NCBI RefSeq assembly: GCF_900454835.1
Contig: NZ_UGTM01000001.1
Coordinates: forward strand, 806,501-870,500
DNA from: Prevotella denticola
GTDB lineage: Bacteria > Bacteroidota > Bacteroidia > Bacteroidales > Bacteroidaceae
Reading direction: 5' to 3'
Length of the DNA: 64,000 bases
Within the stretch, counting starts at the first letter, position 1. The number at the start of each line of letters is the position of its first letter. Below, piece by piece: positions 8,082 through 17,482 of the stretch. A model generated the notes under the pieces. That model was given only the letters and a program-made list of their open reading frames with translations, searched no databases and was not told the DNA's origin. The position numbers and the translations under genes were made by a program.

Positions 8082-8270
8082 CGCCATATACTTTTAAACA
8101 ACCTATTTACGGCAGAAGCGTATCTGACGGTTTATTCTGTTTACAGACAACGTGTAATAAGAACTTTACTTGGGCATTATCAGCATATATCACAACGGAT
8201 TCTATGTCCGGACACAAGAACTTCGCTGACAAGATATCGCCATAATCTAGTATCTATGAGGAAACACAGA

Positions 8271-8314
8271 AAGGGCTGGCACCGAAGACAATAAGATCTA
8301 CGACGTCAGCCCTT
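8271..8314. terminator. hairpin downstream of the polysaccharide locus
   Basis: AAGGGCTGGC and GTCAGCCCTT form a 10-bp stem (one G-U pair) with a 24-nt loop, about 26 bp beyond the stop of the last minus-strand gene of the locus. It has no T-run. It probably marks the 3' end of the minus-strand transcript or of a short plus-strand RNA from 8074. Confidence 0.45.
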
Positions 8315-8339
8315 AATATGAGTTCAAAAAAGATGTTCT

Positions 8340-9701
8340 TTATTCCATTGCCTCTTTTATCTTTTCTACAATATACTTCACATCATCATCTGTTACCAGT
8401 GGACCACTTGGCAGGCACATGCCAACCTTAAAGAGACTCTCACTGACACCATTGACATATGATGGACAATCCTTATAGCAAGGCTGCTTGTGCATTGGTT
8501 TCCAGAGAGGACGACACTCTATGTTAGCCTTGTCAAGGAATACGCGCATAGCCTCAACATTGGCATTCGGCTCGCAATCAGTATGTGCATCGTCTACAGA
8601 ATGGATAACACCAGCAGCACCACCTACAGCACCCTGCACTGTAGTCTTGTAGGCGTTCTCCTGTCCTTTTACCTTGACAGAAGGGTCTATAACCATTGTG
8701 TTCAGCCAGAAGTTGGAATCATACTCCGGTGAAGGATTGGCATGGAAAGTAATACCCTCTATCTTGCTGAAAGCCTCTTCATACAAGTGGGCAATATGAC
8801 GGTGATGGGCGATATGCTCATCGAGAACGGTCATCTGTCCACGACCGATACCTGCACAGACATTGCTCATGCGATAGTTATAGCCAATCTTCTCATGCTG
8901 ATAGTAAGGATAACCCTCACGTGCCTGTGTGGCATAGAACATCACATTGTTGCGGGCAGCCTCGTCAGGGCAGACAAGTGCACCACCACCAGAAGTGGTA
9001 ATCATCTTGTTACCATTGAATGACAGAACACCATACGCACCAAACGTACCGCAAACCTGACCTGCATATCTTGAGCCTAAGCCCTCGGCTGCATCCTCAA
9101 CCACAGGAATATCATACTTGTCTGCCACTGCAAGGATTTCCTTTATCTTTGCAGGCATACCATAGAGATAAACTACGATGATAGCCTTTGGCTTCTTACC
9201 CGTCTTGGCAATTCTGTCCTTGATAGCTTCCTCCAACAACACAGGATCCATATTCCATGTTTCCCGTTCTGAATCAACAAAGACAGGTGTAGCTCCCTGA
9301 TAAGTTACAGGGTGCGAACTCGCACAGAAGGTGAAGCTCTGACAGATTACCTCATCACCTGCTTTCACGTCTAAAGCCACCAAAGAAAGATGTACAGCAG
9401 ATGTACCAGAACAGAGTGCCACGACACGCTTATCTTCTAACCCTGGCAAAGACTCCTTCCACAGATTATCAGGATTATCCTCATGTGGCATAATCGTTTG
9501 TGGATACGCCTCCTTTGCAAGGAAGTTTCCTCTTTCGTCTGAAGGACTTACAGACACAGAGAAACGTCTCAAGTCATCTTCAAAGCCATTGACATTTGGT
9601 CCCAATGGTACAACCCAATTGGTGTCGAACGCCTCTTGGATGTATTTCATCTCGTTACCACTCATGTGAGCGAGACAAAGTAAAACACGGTTTCTTTCCA
9701 T
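8340..9701 (-). CDS. DegT/DnrJ/EryC1/StrS-family sugar aminotransferase
   Basis: PLP-dependent enzyme of 453 residues that transfers an amino group to a nucleotide-linked keto-sugar. Family marks are VVALCSGTSAVHLSL, VIVVYLYGMPAKI, VEDAAEGLGS and the cofactor lysine in FNGNKMITTSGGGAL (about K232). It is longer than usual for the family (about 370-400), with extra sequence after residue 70 and around residue 345. It is the last gene of the polysaccharide locus, 8 bp after the initiating sugar transferase. This pairing resembles PglE/PglC in bacillosamine synthesis, though no dehydratase or N-acetyltransferase gene accompanies it. It likely makes the amino sugar attached first to the lipid carrier. 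Confidence 0.88.
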   Translation of the reverse strand: MERNRVLLCLAHMSGNEMKYIQEAFDTNWVVPLGPNVNGFEDDLRRFSVSVSPSDERGNFLAKEAYPQTIMPHEDNPDNLWKESLPGLEDKRVVALCSGTSAVHLSLVALDVKAGDEVICQSFTFCASSHPVTYQGATPVFVDSERETWNMDPVLLEEAIKDRIAKTGKKPKAIIVVYLYGMPAKIKEILAVADKYDIPVVEDAAEGLGSRYAGQVCGTFGAYGVLSFNGNKMITTSGGGALVCPDEAARNNVMFYATQAREGYPYYQHEKIGYNYRMSNVCAGIGRGQMTVLDEHIAHHRHIAHLYEEAFSKIEGITFHANPSPEYDSNFWLNTMVIDPSVKVKGQENAYKTTVQGAVGGAAGVIHSVDDAHTDCEPNANVEAMRVFLDKANIECRPLWKPMHKQPCYKDCPSYVNGVSESLFKVGMCLPSGPLVTDDDVKYIVEKIKEAME

Positions 9702-9709
9702 TTTACTAA

Positions 9710-10345
9710 CTATATTTTTTCACCTGCATAGTCCATCTTCTTACCCAGAACCGTACAGATAATCATTTGAATATCTTTTATAAATGAATAGTTCTTTAAA
9801 TAATAGAGGTTTAACTTAACTTTATCAGGGAAAATCACCTCATCATTATATTGAGCAGGATTCTCTACAGAAGCTAAGAGTTCCTCCTCATTTCTATACT
9901 TCAAACTTGCCGGGCCTGTAATGCCTGGTTTCAACTTAAGAATATCTCTTTCCTCGCCTTGCAACTGATCAGCATAACCAGGAACGTCTGGGCGTGGTCC
10001 AACAAAACTCATATCACCCTTAAGGACATTCCAGAGTTCTGGTAGTTCGTCCAACTTATAACGTCTGAGTTTCTCACCAAGTGGTGTGATACGACACTGT
10101 TCAGTTGAAGCAATAGAAGTTGCTTCTGAATCCCGACTTGCCACAGAAGCCTCAGCCTTGACAGTCATCGATCTAAACTTATATACAGTAAACAGTTTAC
10201 CATACTGTCCCACTCGCTTCTGACAAAACAAAATAGGACCAAGCATCTTTACCTTGATTAGAATTGCTACAACCAATAATACTGGACTAAGGAATAGCAA
10301 TCCAAACAAAGATGCAAGTTTATCAAATAACCATTTTAAAAACAT
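9710..10345 (-). CDS. initiating sugar-1-phosphate transferase (PglC/WcaJ-type)
   Basis: Membrane enzyme of 211 residues in the bacterial sugar transferase family. It has one N-terminal hydrophobic segment (FGLLFLSPVLLVVAILIKV), then KRVGQYGKLFTVYKFRSM, RRYKLDELPELWNVLKGDMS and VGPRP, which are family hallmarks. It moves a sugar phosphate from a UDP-sugar to undecaprenyl phosphate, starting each repeat unit. The short length, without the extra membrane helices of WbaP, makes it the small PglC-like form. The aminotransferase gene follows after 8 bp and the ATP-grasp gene precedes by 9 bp, so the three are one transcription unit. Confidence 0.9.
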   Translation of the reverse strand: MFLKWLFDKLASLFGLLFLSPVLLVVAILIKVKMLGPILFCQKRVGQYGKLFTVYKFRSMTVKAEASVASRDSEATSIASTEQCRITPLGEKLRRYKLDELPELWNVLKGDMSFVGPRPDVPGYADQLQGEERDILKLKPGITGPASLKYRNEEELLASVENPAQYNDEVIFPDKVKLNLYYLKNYSFIKDIQMIICTVLGKKMDYAGEKI

Positions 10346-10354
10346 AATATTAAT

Positions 10355-11476
10355 TTACGGATTCAAATTTCTATTCTTTACCAACTTTACAAAATAATAG
10401 AGGAACTCACCCAAAATAGCTTTCTTATCTTCTTTTCTATAATCATCAAAAGCATCAAAGTCCCAACTCATAATCTGATTAAACTCTTTCATTGTCAGTG
10501 AGCAACGAAGAATTTTACCCACAAGAGTAATTATATCACCAAGAATCCACTTAGTCTTTGTCCCCATACGTGGTTGAATCTTATGCTCATACTTCCCAGA
10601 AGTGAAAAGAGAATATACAATATAAGGTATATCGAAACCACCAGCAATTGGTGTTGCTAAACCGCCAGTAAATCGAGCATTAACCTCAATAAACACAGCC
10701 TCCTTCGTGTTTTCATTAACCTTAAAGTCTATACCACAAACTCCTTTATAGTCAACTTTATCTAAAATTAGCTTAGAATATCTTTCTATTTCTGGCATTT
10801 CAACCAAAATTCTTTGTGTTGTTGTTCCTCCACCATCTGTCTTTGTTACTAAAGATCTATATGTACATGCTTGGAAGAAGCCATCATACCTAATACAGTC
10901 TACACTATAGTCTATACCTGCAAAGAACTCTTCTATTAAAATCTCTTTTGTATCATATTGAAGTAAAATATTCTTTGCTTCATCATATTTTTTAGGAAAG
11001 AAAACCCCTTTTGCGGAGTTCCCAAATTTTGTTTTAATTACTATTGGGTATGTAGCTTGCTTAATATCGTCTATAAAACGGGGTACTGGTACACCGACAG
11101 AATCAGATAAAATAGTTGCTTGATGCTTATCAGACAACAGAACTTGTTTCTCAAAAGATTCCATTGTATATATAACATCCTTAGGAAGCTCATCTATGTG
11201 TTTTGCAATAATTAAGGCTTCATCATGCGTGGGCATAAGGACTTTGGGAGAGAAATCTTTGATAGCTTTCTTCAAATCCTCAATAAAACCTTGCTCATCA
11301 GTCTTGAAATCTCTATAGATAAATTTGCCAACACTAAATTTAGAGACACTGCAAATATTATATGATGATGTGTCTCCTACTACAACCTTTAAGCCTTTTT
11401 CATAAAGGCTACGAATAATATTATATCCAACTCGATTCCAACAATATGTTACAATAACATCACACTTCATAGTCAA
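10355..11476 (-). CDS. ATP-grasp enzyme of the polysaccharide locus
   Basis: The 373-residue protein begins with a Rossmann-like pre-ATP-grasp segment (VIVTYCWNRVGYNIIRSL). It continues with ATP-grasp features: YPIVIKTKFGNSAKGVF in the ATP-binding lobe, EILIEEFFAGIDYSVDCI, and FIEVNARFTGGLATPI at the metal-binding end. It is related to the carbamoyl-phosphate synthase large-subunit type of ATP-grasp. These enzymes join a carboxylate to an amine or thiol through an acyl-phosphate. In capsule clusters they are thought to add amino acids or modify carboxylated sugars; that role is inference. It directly abuts the upstream glycosyltransferase gene with no spacer. Confidence 0.82.
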   Translation of the reverse strand: MTMKCDVIVTYCWNRVGYNIIRSLYEKGLKVVVGDTSSYNICSVSKFSVGKFIYRDFKTDEQGFIEDLKKAIKDFSPKVLMPTHDEALIIAKHIDELPKDVIYTMESFEKQVLLSDKHQATILSDSVGVPVPRFIDDIKQATYPIVIKTKFGNSAKGVFFPKKYDEAKNILLQYDTKEILIEEFFAGIDYSVDCIRYDGFFQACTYRSLVTKTDGGGTTTQRILVEMPEIERYSKLILDKVDYKGVCGIDFKVNENTKEAVFIEVNARFTGGLATPIAGGFDIPYIVYSLFTSGKYEHKIQPRMGTKTKWILGDIITLVGKILRCSLTMKEFNQIMSWDFDAFDDYRKEDKKAILGEFLYYFVKLVKNRNLNP

Positions 11477-12667
11477 CTACTCTTCAAGTTTTTCGTATTC
11501 TTTGAGCGTTGCCTTCCAAACCTCTTCTTGACGATATCTATCAACTATCATTTTACGAGACTGTGAAGCCATCACCTTTATAAAATCTTTATTTTCTATA
11601 CACCAATTCATTTCCTTAAATAATGCATCTGCATCTTTAGAAGGAAATATTCTACCATTCTGACCTTCTTTGATAATCTCATTACATCCATTGATGTTAG
11701 TTACAATAGATGGTAGTCCCATTGCACCAGCTTGCAACACTACATTAGGAAACCCCTCTCTATAGCTTGGAAAAACTAAAACATCTGCTGCAATAAAGAA
11801 TGGACGTACATCTCTTTGATAGCCAACAAAACGTACATCTGGATTATTTCTAAGAAAATCCTCATTACCACTCTTCAAAGGGTCGAGTTCTGTTTCAAAA
11901 CGTCCAACAAGAAGTAACTTTACATTCTTATCTTCTTTTTGAAAACGTTTCATAGAATCAGATAGTTCATTCATACCCTTATCACCAACGATTCGCCCTA
12001 TGAATATAAAAACAAAATCATCTTTACTAAGATTTAAGTCTTTACGAATATCTTCTTTACTTCCTGTATATAGCTTTCCGTTTATTCTTGTTTCGGCTGT
12101 AAAGTGGTCTGGAGAAAAGTAGTCAATATCAACTCCATTTATATTCCCATTCAGAATAACATTCAACTCCTTTTTTGTTATATGATCCTCCTGCAGAATT
12201 TGTTTTACTCCATTTCCTTCGGGAATAACTTTATTTGCAAAAAAACAAGTACAAACTTCCATCCCTTTTAGAATTTTTCTAAGAACTCCATGTGCCCCTT
12301 GGTAACGAAGTCCTGTAACAGTATAGATTCTATGAGGTACACCAGCAAACCAAGCTGCTATCATCGCCAAAAGACTTCCCTTAGGAGTATTAGCATGCAC
12401 ACACCATGGTTTTTCTTTGCGGAATAAGCGATACAAGAACCATAGGCCCTTAATATCATTCACCAAACTGATAGGACGCTCCAACGGAGCATCCACAACA
12501 CGTATTCCCTCACGTTCACTGACCTCCTTTAGTACACCTGTATCCTTTGCAACACCAATAACCTCAAAATATTGGTTCAAGAACTTCAACTGCCCTTTCA
12601 GTAAACCATCCAAAGAGATATCTGCAGTTGTAACGCGAATTAATTTCTTTCTTTGAATATCTTTCAA
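11477..12667 (-). CDS. glycosyltransferase family 4
   Basis: Cytoplasmic GT-B fold enzyme of 396 residues. The N-terminal acceptor domain includes the PWCVHANTPKGSLLAMIAAW segment. The C-terminal donor domain has FIFIGRIVGDKGMNEL, KLLLVGRFE, FFIAADVLVFPSYREGFPNV and IVTNINGCNEII, the usual GT4 pattern. In the EX7E motif the second glutamate appears replaced by glutamine (EGFPNVVLQAG), which is common in some GT4 subgroups. It would add one sugar to the lipid-linked repeat unit. Its stop codon touches the start of the ATP-grasp gene. Confidence 0.87.
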   Translation of the reverse strand: MKDIQRKKLIRVTTADISLDGLLKGQLKFLNQYFEVIGVAKDTGVLKEVSEREGIRVVDAPLERPISLVNDIKGLWFLYRLFRKEKPWCVHANTPKGSLLAMIAAWFAGVPHRIYTVTGLRYQGAHGVLRKILKGMEVCTCFFANKVIPEGNGVKQILQEDHITKKELNVILNGNINGVDIDYFSPDHFTAETRINGKLYTGSKEDIRKDLNLSKDDFVFIFIGRIVGDKGMNELSDSMKRFQKEDKNVKLLLVGRFETELDPLKSGNEDFLRNNPDVRFVGYQRDVRPFFIAADVLVFPSYREGFPNVVLQAGAMGLPSIVTNINGCNEIIKEGQNGRIFPSKDADALFKEMNWCIENKDFIKVMASQSRKMIVDRYRQEEVWKATLKEYEKLEE

Positions 12668-12707
12668 ATTATAAAAATCTATTTATCAAGAAGAAAACTT
12701 GATGATA

Positions 12708-13811
12708 TTAATTAAAGATATTTTTATAGACATCAGCATAACCACTTACAGTATTGCTAATATCAAATTCCATAGCTCTATTATAACAGCGTTCTGCAAT
12801 CTCGTTATAATAAGCTTCATCACTTGCTAATCGGTTGATTTCTTCTGCCAATGCCTTTGCATCCTCATGTGGAAAAAGAATACCATATCCCTTAGTTACT
12901 TCTTTCAAACCATTTACATCAGAAGCTATAAAAGGCTTATGTGCACTCATACCCTCTACATTACTAAGGCTCAACCCTTCCCAATGAGAAGACATCACGA
13001 TAACATCTGCTGCTCTCAAGACATTTGGAATATCAGTACGTAAGCCTAAGAATCTAACTCGCTCACTTACACCTAAAGACAGAGCTAATTGTTTTACTTC
13101 TTCCATCCGTTCACCTATACCAGCAAACCAGATCTCGTATTTTTCTTTATCTAATAGGGTTAAAGCCCTAATAATAGTATCTTGATTCTTTTGTTTACGG
13201 AATCCAGCTACCATCAAAATAGCCTTACGCTTTTCTTTTAAACCTAATAGCTCCTTACATGGCACAGCTTCTGAAATAGCATTAACATCTATCCCATTGT
13301 TTATTGTAGTTATTGACTTGTATCTATTTGATGGTTCAACAAACCACTCCCCACCCATATATTCTCTTAGTTTCTCTTCCGCAATCTTGCTGATACATAT
13401 CACATGATTGTATCTTCCATACATCCAACTTTCAATCGGACGATACCATTTCCAATTTCGTTTCCGATTTGATGTGTTATGTTCTGTAGAAACAAGATTA
13501 ATGTGACTAAACAAACTGGCGATTGCTACAAATAGTTGCGGTGAAGAATTATGCGTATGAATAATATCATAATTCTTCATAACCTTTACCAGTTTTAATA
13601 TATAGAGCGGATTATAAACTCCATGTCCTAACGCATATATCTTTGTCTGTGGACTCTCTTTCTTCAATCTATGGGTCAATGGTGTCTCTTTACCATTAAA
13701 GATACATAAATCCACCGTATTTCCCAAAGCCTGTAACCTTGGTATCAAATTAACCACCAACGTTTCAGCACCACCCATATCCAAAGATGTAATAACTTGT
13801 AATATTCTCAT
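12708..13811 (-). CDS. glycosyltransferase family 4
   Basis: The GT-B enzyme has 367 residues. It starts with LQVITSLDMGGAETLVVNLI, the classical N-terminus of family 4, and contains YDIIHTHNSSPQLF, LVSTEHNTSNRKRN and MVAGFRKQKNQDTII. The EX7E site is intact in HWEGLSLSNVEGMSA. It probably transfers one sugar during assembly of the repeat unit. It lies 40 bp upstream of the next glycosyltransferase gene. A 309-bp spacer precedes it, which is unusually large for this locus and holds repeat copy B and a possible internal promoter. Confidence 0.87.
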   Translation of the reverse strand: MRILQVITSLDMGGAETLVVNLIPRLQALGNTVDLCIFNGKETPLTHRLKKESPQTKIYALGHGVYNPLYILKLVKVMKNYDIIHTHNSSPQLFVAIASLFSHINLVSTEHNTSNRKRNWKWYRPIESWMYGRYNHVICISKIAEEKLREYMGGEWFVEPSNRYKSITTINNGIDVNAISEAVPCKELLGLKEKRKAILMVAGFRKQKNQDTIIRALTLLDKEKYEIWFAGIGERMEEVKQLALSLGVSERVRFLGLRTDIPNVLRAADVIVMSSHWEGLSLSNVEGMSAHKPFIASDVNGLKEVTKGYGILFPHEDAKALAEEINRLASDEAYYNEIAERCYNRAMEFDISNTVSGYADVYKNIFN

Positions 13812-14120
13812 TATCCTATTTCTTTTATTCTATAATGCCAAATCTTTATTAATAGCATTCCAATAAAAAACACAACAAAAAGTTTTAATACTATTTGCTG
13901 TCACTTTTAACATTTCATCTTAAAGTAGAGATAATCAATATTTTCAAATGACAAGAGTGACGCCAAAATCAAAAACTTACACAAGAGCAATAATATATAT
14001 TCCATAGAAGACACTTAATCTATAGCATGTGCTGTATCTTTCTATTGAAAACCAAATTTATGCCTAACTTTCCTGTTTCACATATATCTAAGGATGTTAT
14101 GAATTATAGAATACTCATAA
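13812..14120. other. spacer inside the polysaccharide locus
   Basis: No gene is present. It holds the hairpin repeat copy B (13894-13964) and a minus-strand TAAATTTG box at 14053-14060 without a good -33 element, which could start transcription of the downstream glycosyltransferases. Confidence 0.5.
13894..13964. repeat. dispersed hairpin repeat, copy B
   Basis: The left arm TTTGCTGTCACTTTTAACAT is identical to copy A. The right arm is shortened to GAGTGACGCC. The intervening sequence differs from copies A and C. Confidence 0.55.
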
Positions 14121-14990
14121 CTATCTTTTATTTACACGTATATCATTCAAATGCATCAACCAACCTAAAGGTGCTATAGCATTCCATAGCCCAGGTAAAC
14201 TCGGATAGCTTCTACTTCCACTATAACACAAACGAAATCTCCAATAATTAACAGCTGCTTTAACCTTATCCTTAAACGGAATATCAAGTTGATTTAATTC
14301 TGCATAACATATCATAGAGGCTATAGGGCTATTCATTCTAATTCGTACAATCTTGGAAGTTAATCCACCATCAAGATAATCTCGATAATAAATAACTTCA
14401 TTAAAATAGTGAAGCTTATATTTTGTAGCAATCCTATTCCATACTAAAGCTTCTGGGCAAAATTTCTCGTTTTCAATCTCAGGAAAAGGAAACTCCCGTA
14501 AAATTTCTGTTTTAAAAACTTCACAAACATCCCCGACAAAGCCATATTTATAGCGCATCTCTATTGAACTAAGATTCATAGAAGAACAGATTTTCCTTTC
14601 TCCTATAATTGTTCCATCATGATGAGCCATCAAACCACATACACCGCCTATTAAAGGGTTATCCTTTATCTCCAAATAGTAACGATTTATAACTGATAAA
14701 GAGTTCTTGGGGAGACTATCATCACTATCTACAATAAGAATAAGCTCACCTTTTGACTCTATTACTCCTCTATTTAAAGCCCTGTGTTTACCCCCATTAG
14801 ACTGTTTTATATATGATATAATTATTTTCTTATCCTGAATAAACTTGTCTACTATATCAGTAGTTGAATCAGATGATCCATCATCTACTATAACCCATTC
14901 AAAGTCTTCAAAGTCCTGTTTTACTAGGCTCTGATATAACTTTCCTAATAAATGACCTCGATTATAAGCTGGAGTAAGTATAGTTATCAT
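14121..14990 (-). CDS. glycosyltransferase family 2
   Basis: GT-A fold enzyme of 289 residues. It begins MITILTPAYNRGHLLGKLYQ and has WVIVDDGSSDSTTDIV, GGKHRALNRGV and LIVDSDDSLP, the nucleotide-sugar and metal (DxD) sites of family 2. A C-terminal helical part follows without transmembrane segments. It resembles capsule GT2 enzymes that add a sugar to the growing lipid-linked oligosaccharide. Its start overlaps the stop of the polymerase gene by 4 bp (14987-14990), so the two are translationally coupled. Confidence 0.88.
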   Translation of the reverse strand: MITILTPAYNRGHLLGKLYQSLVKQDFEDFEWVIVDDGSSDSTTDIVDKFIQDKKIIISYIKQSNGGKHRALNRGVIESKGELILIVDSDDSLPKNSLSVINRYYLEIKDNPLIGGVCGLMAHHDGTIIGERKICSSMNLSSIEMRYKYGFVGDVCEVFKTEILREFPFPEIENEKFCPEALVWNRIATKYKLHYFNEVIYYRDYLDGGLTSKIVRIRMNSPIASMICYAELNQLDIPFKDKVKAAVNYWRFRLCYSGSRSYPSLPGLWNAIAPLGWLMHLNDIRVNKR

Positions 14991-16135
14991 TTGCGATAAA
15001 ATTTATCAACTTTATAATTTTCATCATACTCATATTTCTCATATATAGGATCGTAATCACGAATACCATTTGAAAAGAAAGTTTTGTATGGACTCAACAT
15101 ATATCCCCATTGGAAAACAATACGAGTAAATAAAATAAAGCTCATTAACAAGACCAAAACCCTGGTCTGGCTTTTTTCTTTCAATCCATTACAAATTGTA
15201 GATAGAGTTACAATAACCCCTATCATATAAAACCATCCCAAACGACCTCCATTAAGAGATTGTACAAAAAGTAAGAGAATTGCACAGAAACCTAATAAAG
15301 CATTAAGCATAACGGTATCTTTTTTCGTAATGGGTATATATCTATAATTTTTAAATACAATATAAAGAAAAACAAATGCCTCTATTATATACTCATATTT
15401 GAAGCCAATCTCCTCTTCTATATATGAATCTGAACGATTGTGCATATCAGCAACGTCCCCATATATCCTAAATATTGCAGAGGGACCACCAGATAACCCT
15501 ATCAGTAAGCACAGAATCATAAAAAGCATCACTTTCTTCTTATCAAAACGTTTAATAGGAATAAAATATAATGGCAATAATATGATAGCAGAATTATGAA
15601 AAGTAGCAGCTATCAGAACACAAGCTAAAAACTTTAATAATTTTCTTTTATATATATATTGGAAAGAAAGCCAACCAAGGCCAACCGCTACCATCTGTCT
15701 AAGATAGGTAAAAGTAAAAAAGAACATAAGCCCCATAAACAGCATAAGAGCAAATGAATAATTTACACAATACTTCTTGAAAACAAAGAAAAATAATATA
15801 TATATAGTGATGGTTATTAATAGGATAAAAATGTACCTATTTGAAGTCAGATGAGATAGTAAAATATTATAAAATCCGTAGCCAATTTCTGTTGAATAAA
15901 GTGCAAACAGAGATGCATCTTCATACCTCCCTTTTTCATTTGTAATATCTGCAATATTATCAAATAGTTCACCATAAATATATCGATCATATCCACCTAA
16001 CATATCTGAAAAACCTACAAAAAAAGCCATAAGTAAGAAAGAAAAGGCTAATATAGGTTGTCGCCTATAACCATTCTTTTCAGCTATATAATTAATCGAT
16101 ATGACTATGAGAAAAAATATAATATATAATACCAT
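14987..16135 (-). CDS. EpsG-family polysaccharide polymerase (Wzy-like)
   Basis: Very hydrophobic protein of 382 residues with about ten membrane segments and a short polar C-terminus. The pattern matches the EpsG family, including the early GFSDMLGGYDRYIYGELFD segment, TEIGYGFYN and TYLRQMVAVGLGW. EpsG-like proteins polymerise repeat units in the membrane, taking the place of Wzy. The base composition is strongly AT-rich. The IS5-type element ends 9 bp before its ATG, so its own ribosome-binding region and leader have been replaced by element sequence; expression may now depend on read-through from the element. Confidence 0.82.
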   Translation of the reverse strand: MVLYIIFFLIVISINYIAEKNGYRRQPILAFSFLLMAFFVGFSDMLGGYDRYIYGELFDNIADITNEKGRYEDASLFALYSTEIGYGFYNILLSHLTSNRYIFILLITITIYILFFFVFKKYCVNYSFALMLFMGLMFFFTFTYLRQMVAVGLGWLSFQYIYKRKLLKFLACVLIAATFHNSAIILLPLYFIPIKRFDKKKVMLFMILCLLIGLSGGPSAIFRIYGDVADMHNRSDSYIEEEIGFKYEYIIEAFVFLYIVFKNYRYIPITKKDTVMLNALLGFCAILLLFVQSLNGGRLGWFYMIGVIVTLSTICNGLKEKSQTRVLVLLMSFILFTRIVFQWGYMLSPYKTFFSNGIRDYDPIYEKYEYDENYKVDKFYRK

Positions 16136-16140
16136 AACTG

Positions 16141-17464
16141 TTTAGGTAGGTTCTATTAATTCATATATTAACGTGGGGTTATCCCCACAATAATGCAGTT
16201 ATGGGGGTATCGGTCTCATAAGAGACCTTCATTCTCTATAGAAATGGTTTTATTCCCCTCATTTTTTATGTATTTTTTGACATCAAGACACAATTATCCT
16301 TTTCAAGAGAGAAGTTGTGGCTGATATTTGTTGATTTGGCAATATCTAAAGATGTTGTAAACAAGGCAGGTGAGCGCAAAACTCGCTTTTGCTCTGGCAA
16401 TACCAATTGTTCTGACAAAGGAACCATGCATGGCTCCTTCAATGAAGCCGAAGACGTGTTCCACGCGGCATCTACACTTTGATTTCTTGCGGTTACGTTT
16501 CTTCTGCTTCTTGGTTAATGGATGATTGCGGTGTCCCTTCTCGCAGATGACGGGACGCATCGCATTGGCCTTGACAACATCTTCCCTGCCCTCATATCCA
16601 GCATCAAGATAAAGGCGCTGGCCTTTGTCCTTGTCCGTGATAAGCTGCGAGATAACATTGGAGTCATGGATGCTTGATACTGTGGTATGGTAGGACTCTA
16701 TGAGTTTTGATTTCTTGTCAACCTTCGTATGACCTTTGTATCCATAATGTTTCTCTTCCCGTTTCTTAGTCCAACGTGCGTCAATGTCCTTGTGGCATTT
16801 CTTGTGTGGGTTGTCGTTCCAAAGCTCATCTCCCTTGCCGTTCTTGATGGTAGTGTTTTCCCTGCGAGTGTTGCGCTGCCTGGGGGCTTCAACGAAGGTG
16901 GCGTCAATAATCTTGCCTTCATTAAAGCTCAGACCTTTCGCATCGAGCAATTGACGGAAGTCGTCAAACAGGGTGTCAAACACACCGGCCTTGACCAGTT
17001 TATTCTTACATGCCCACACCGTCTTTTCGTCAGGTACGTCACTTACCGTATGTATGTTTAGGAACTCTCTAAAGCTGGTGCGGTCAATAATCTGATATTC
17101 TATCTGGTGGTCGCCCAGACCATAATAACGTTGGAGAAATATGACTTTGAACATAAGAACGACATCTATTGGTCTACGCCCTGCTGAAGTCTTACAATCC
17201 TCTGTGAGTAGAGTCTTCTCTAATGTGGAGCGAAAGAATTCGAAATCAACAAGAGCGGATACCTGCTCCAGCGGGTTGCCCATTGCGGAAAGAGCCTTGA
17301 GAGTAAACTCTTCTTCAAAGAGACTCTCCTGTTTTGATTGGCGATATGTAGTCGTTTTCTTCATAAGGTAATATCAATATTTATATGTAAAGGTACGACT
17401 TTTTTCGAAAATACGCAAGTAATTAGCTGATTAATAATAAGTTAATTTATAGAACACCTCTTTA
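16141..17464 (-). mobile_element. IS5-type insertion sequence (element 16145-17460, flanked by TTTA duplications)
   Basis: The element holds one transposase gene. Imperfect terminal inverted repeats are visible: GGTAGGTTCTATTAATT at 16145-16161 against the complement of 17444-17460 (GAGGTGTTCTATAAATT). TTTA occurs immediately outside both ends (16141-16144 and 17461-17464), fitting a 4-bp target duplication. Two small hairpins with tetraloops (GTGGGG/CCCCAC at 16173-16188 and GGTCTC/GAGACC at 16212-16227) lie between the transposase stop and the left end and may block transcription. The ends are my reading and could be off by a few bases. Confidence 0.75.
16303..17364 (-). CDS. IS5-family DDE transposase
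   Basis: Transposase of 353 residues with an N-terminal DUF772-like domain (RRPIDVVLMFKVIFLQRYYG, SFREFLNIHTVSDVPDEKT) and a DDE catalytic core. Candidate catalytic residues are the aspartate in KIIDATFVEAP, the aspartate in LYLDAGYEG and the glutamate in CRCRVEHVFGFIEG. The gene is complete with no frameshift, so the element may be active. It is oriented with the polysaccharide genes. Confidence 0.93.
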   Translation of the reverse strand: MKKTTTYRQSKQESLFEEEFTLKALSAMGNPLEQVSALVDFEFFRSTLEKTLLTEDCKTSAGRRPIDVVLMFKVIFLQRYYGLGDHQIEYQIIDRTSFREFLNIHTVSDVPDEKTVWACKNKLVKAGVFDTLFDDFRQLLDAKGLSFNEGKIIDATFVEAPRQRNTRRENTTIKNGKGDELWNDNPHKKCHKDIDARWTKKREEKHYGYKGHTKVDKKSKLIESYHTTVSSIHDSNVISQLITDKDKGQRLYLDAGYEGREDVVKANAMRPVICEKGHRNHPLTKKQKKRNRKKSKCRCRVEHVFGFIEGAMHGSFVRTIGIARAKASFALTCLVYNIFRYCQINKYQPQLLS

Positions 17465-17482
17465 TTAAATATTATCAACTAT

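Larger units (their letters stand above)
8029..8339. other. intergenic region with orphan promoter and hairpin
   Basis: There is no convincing gene. A plus-strand -7 box lies at 8074-8081 and a hairpin at 8271-8314. Reading frames here are short and lack family features. Confidence 0.5.

Noticed and set aside
8079..8294. 71-residue plus-strand ORF
   Set aside because: Its ATG-equivalent lies within the -7 box; composition is Arg/His-rich and unlike a real protein.
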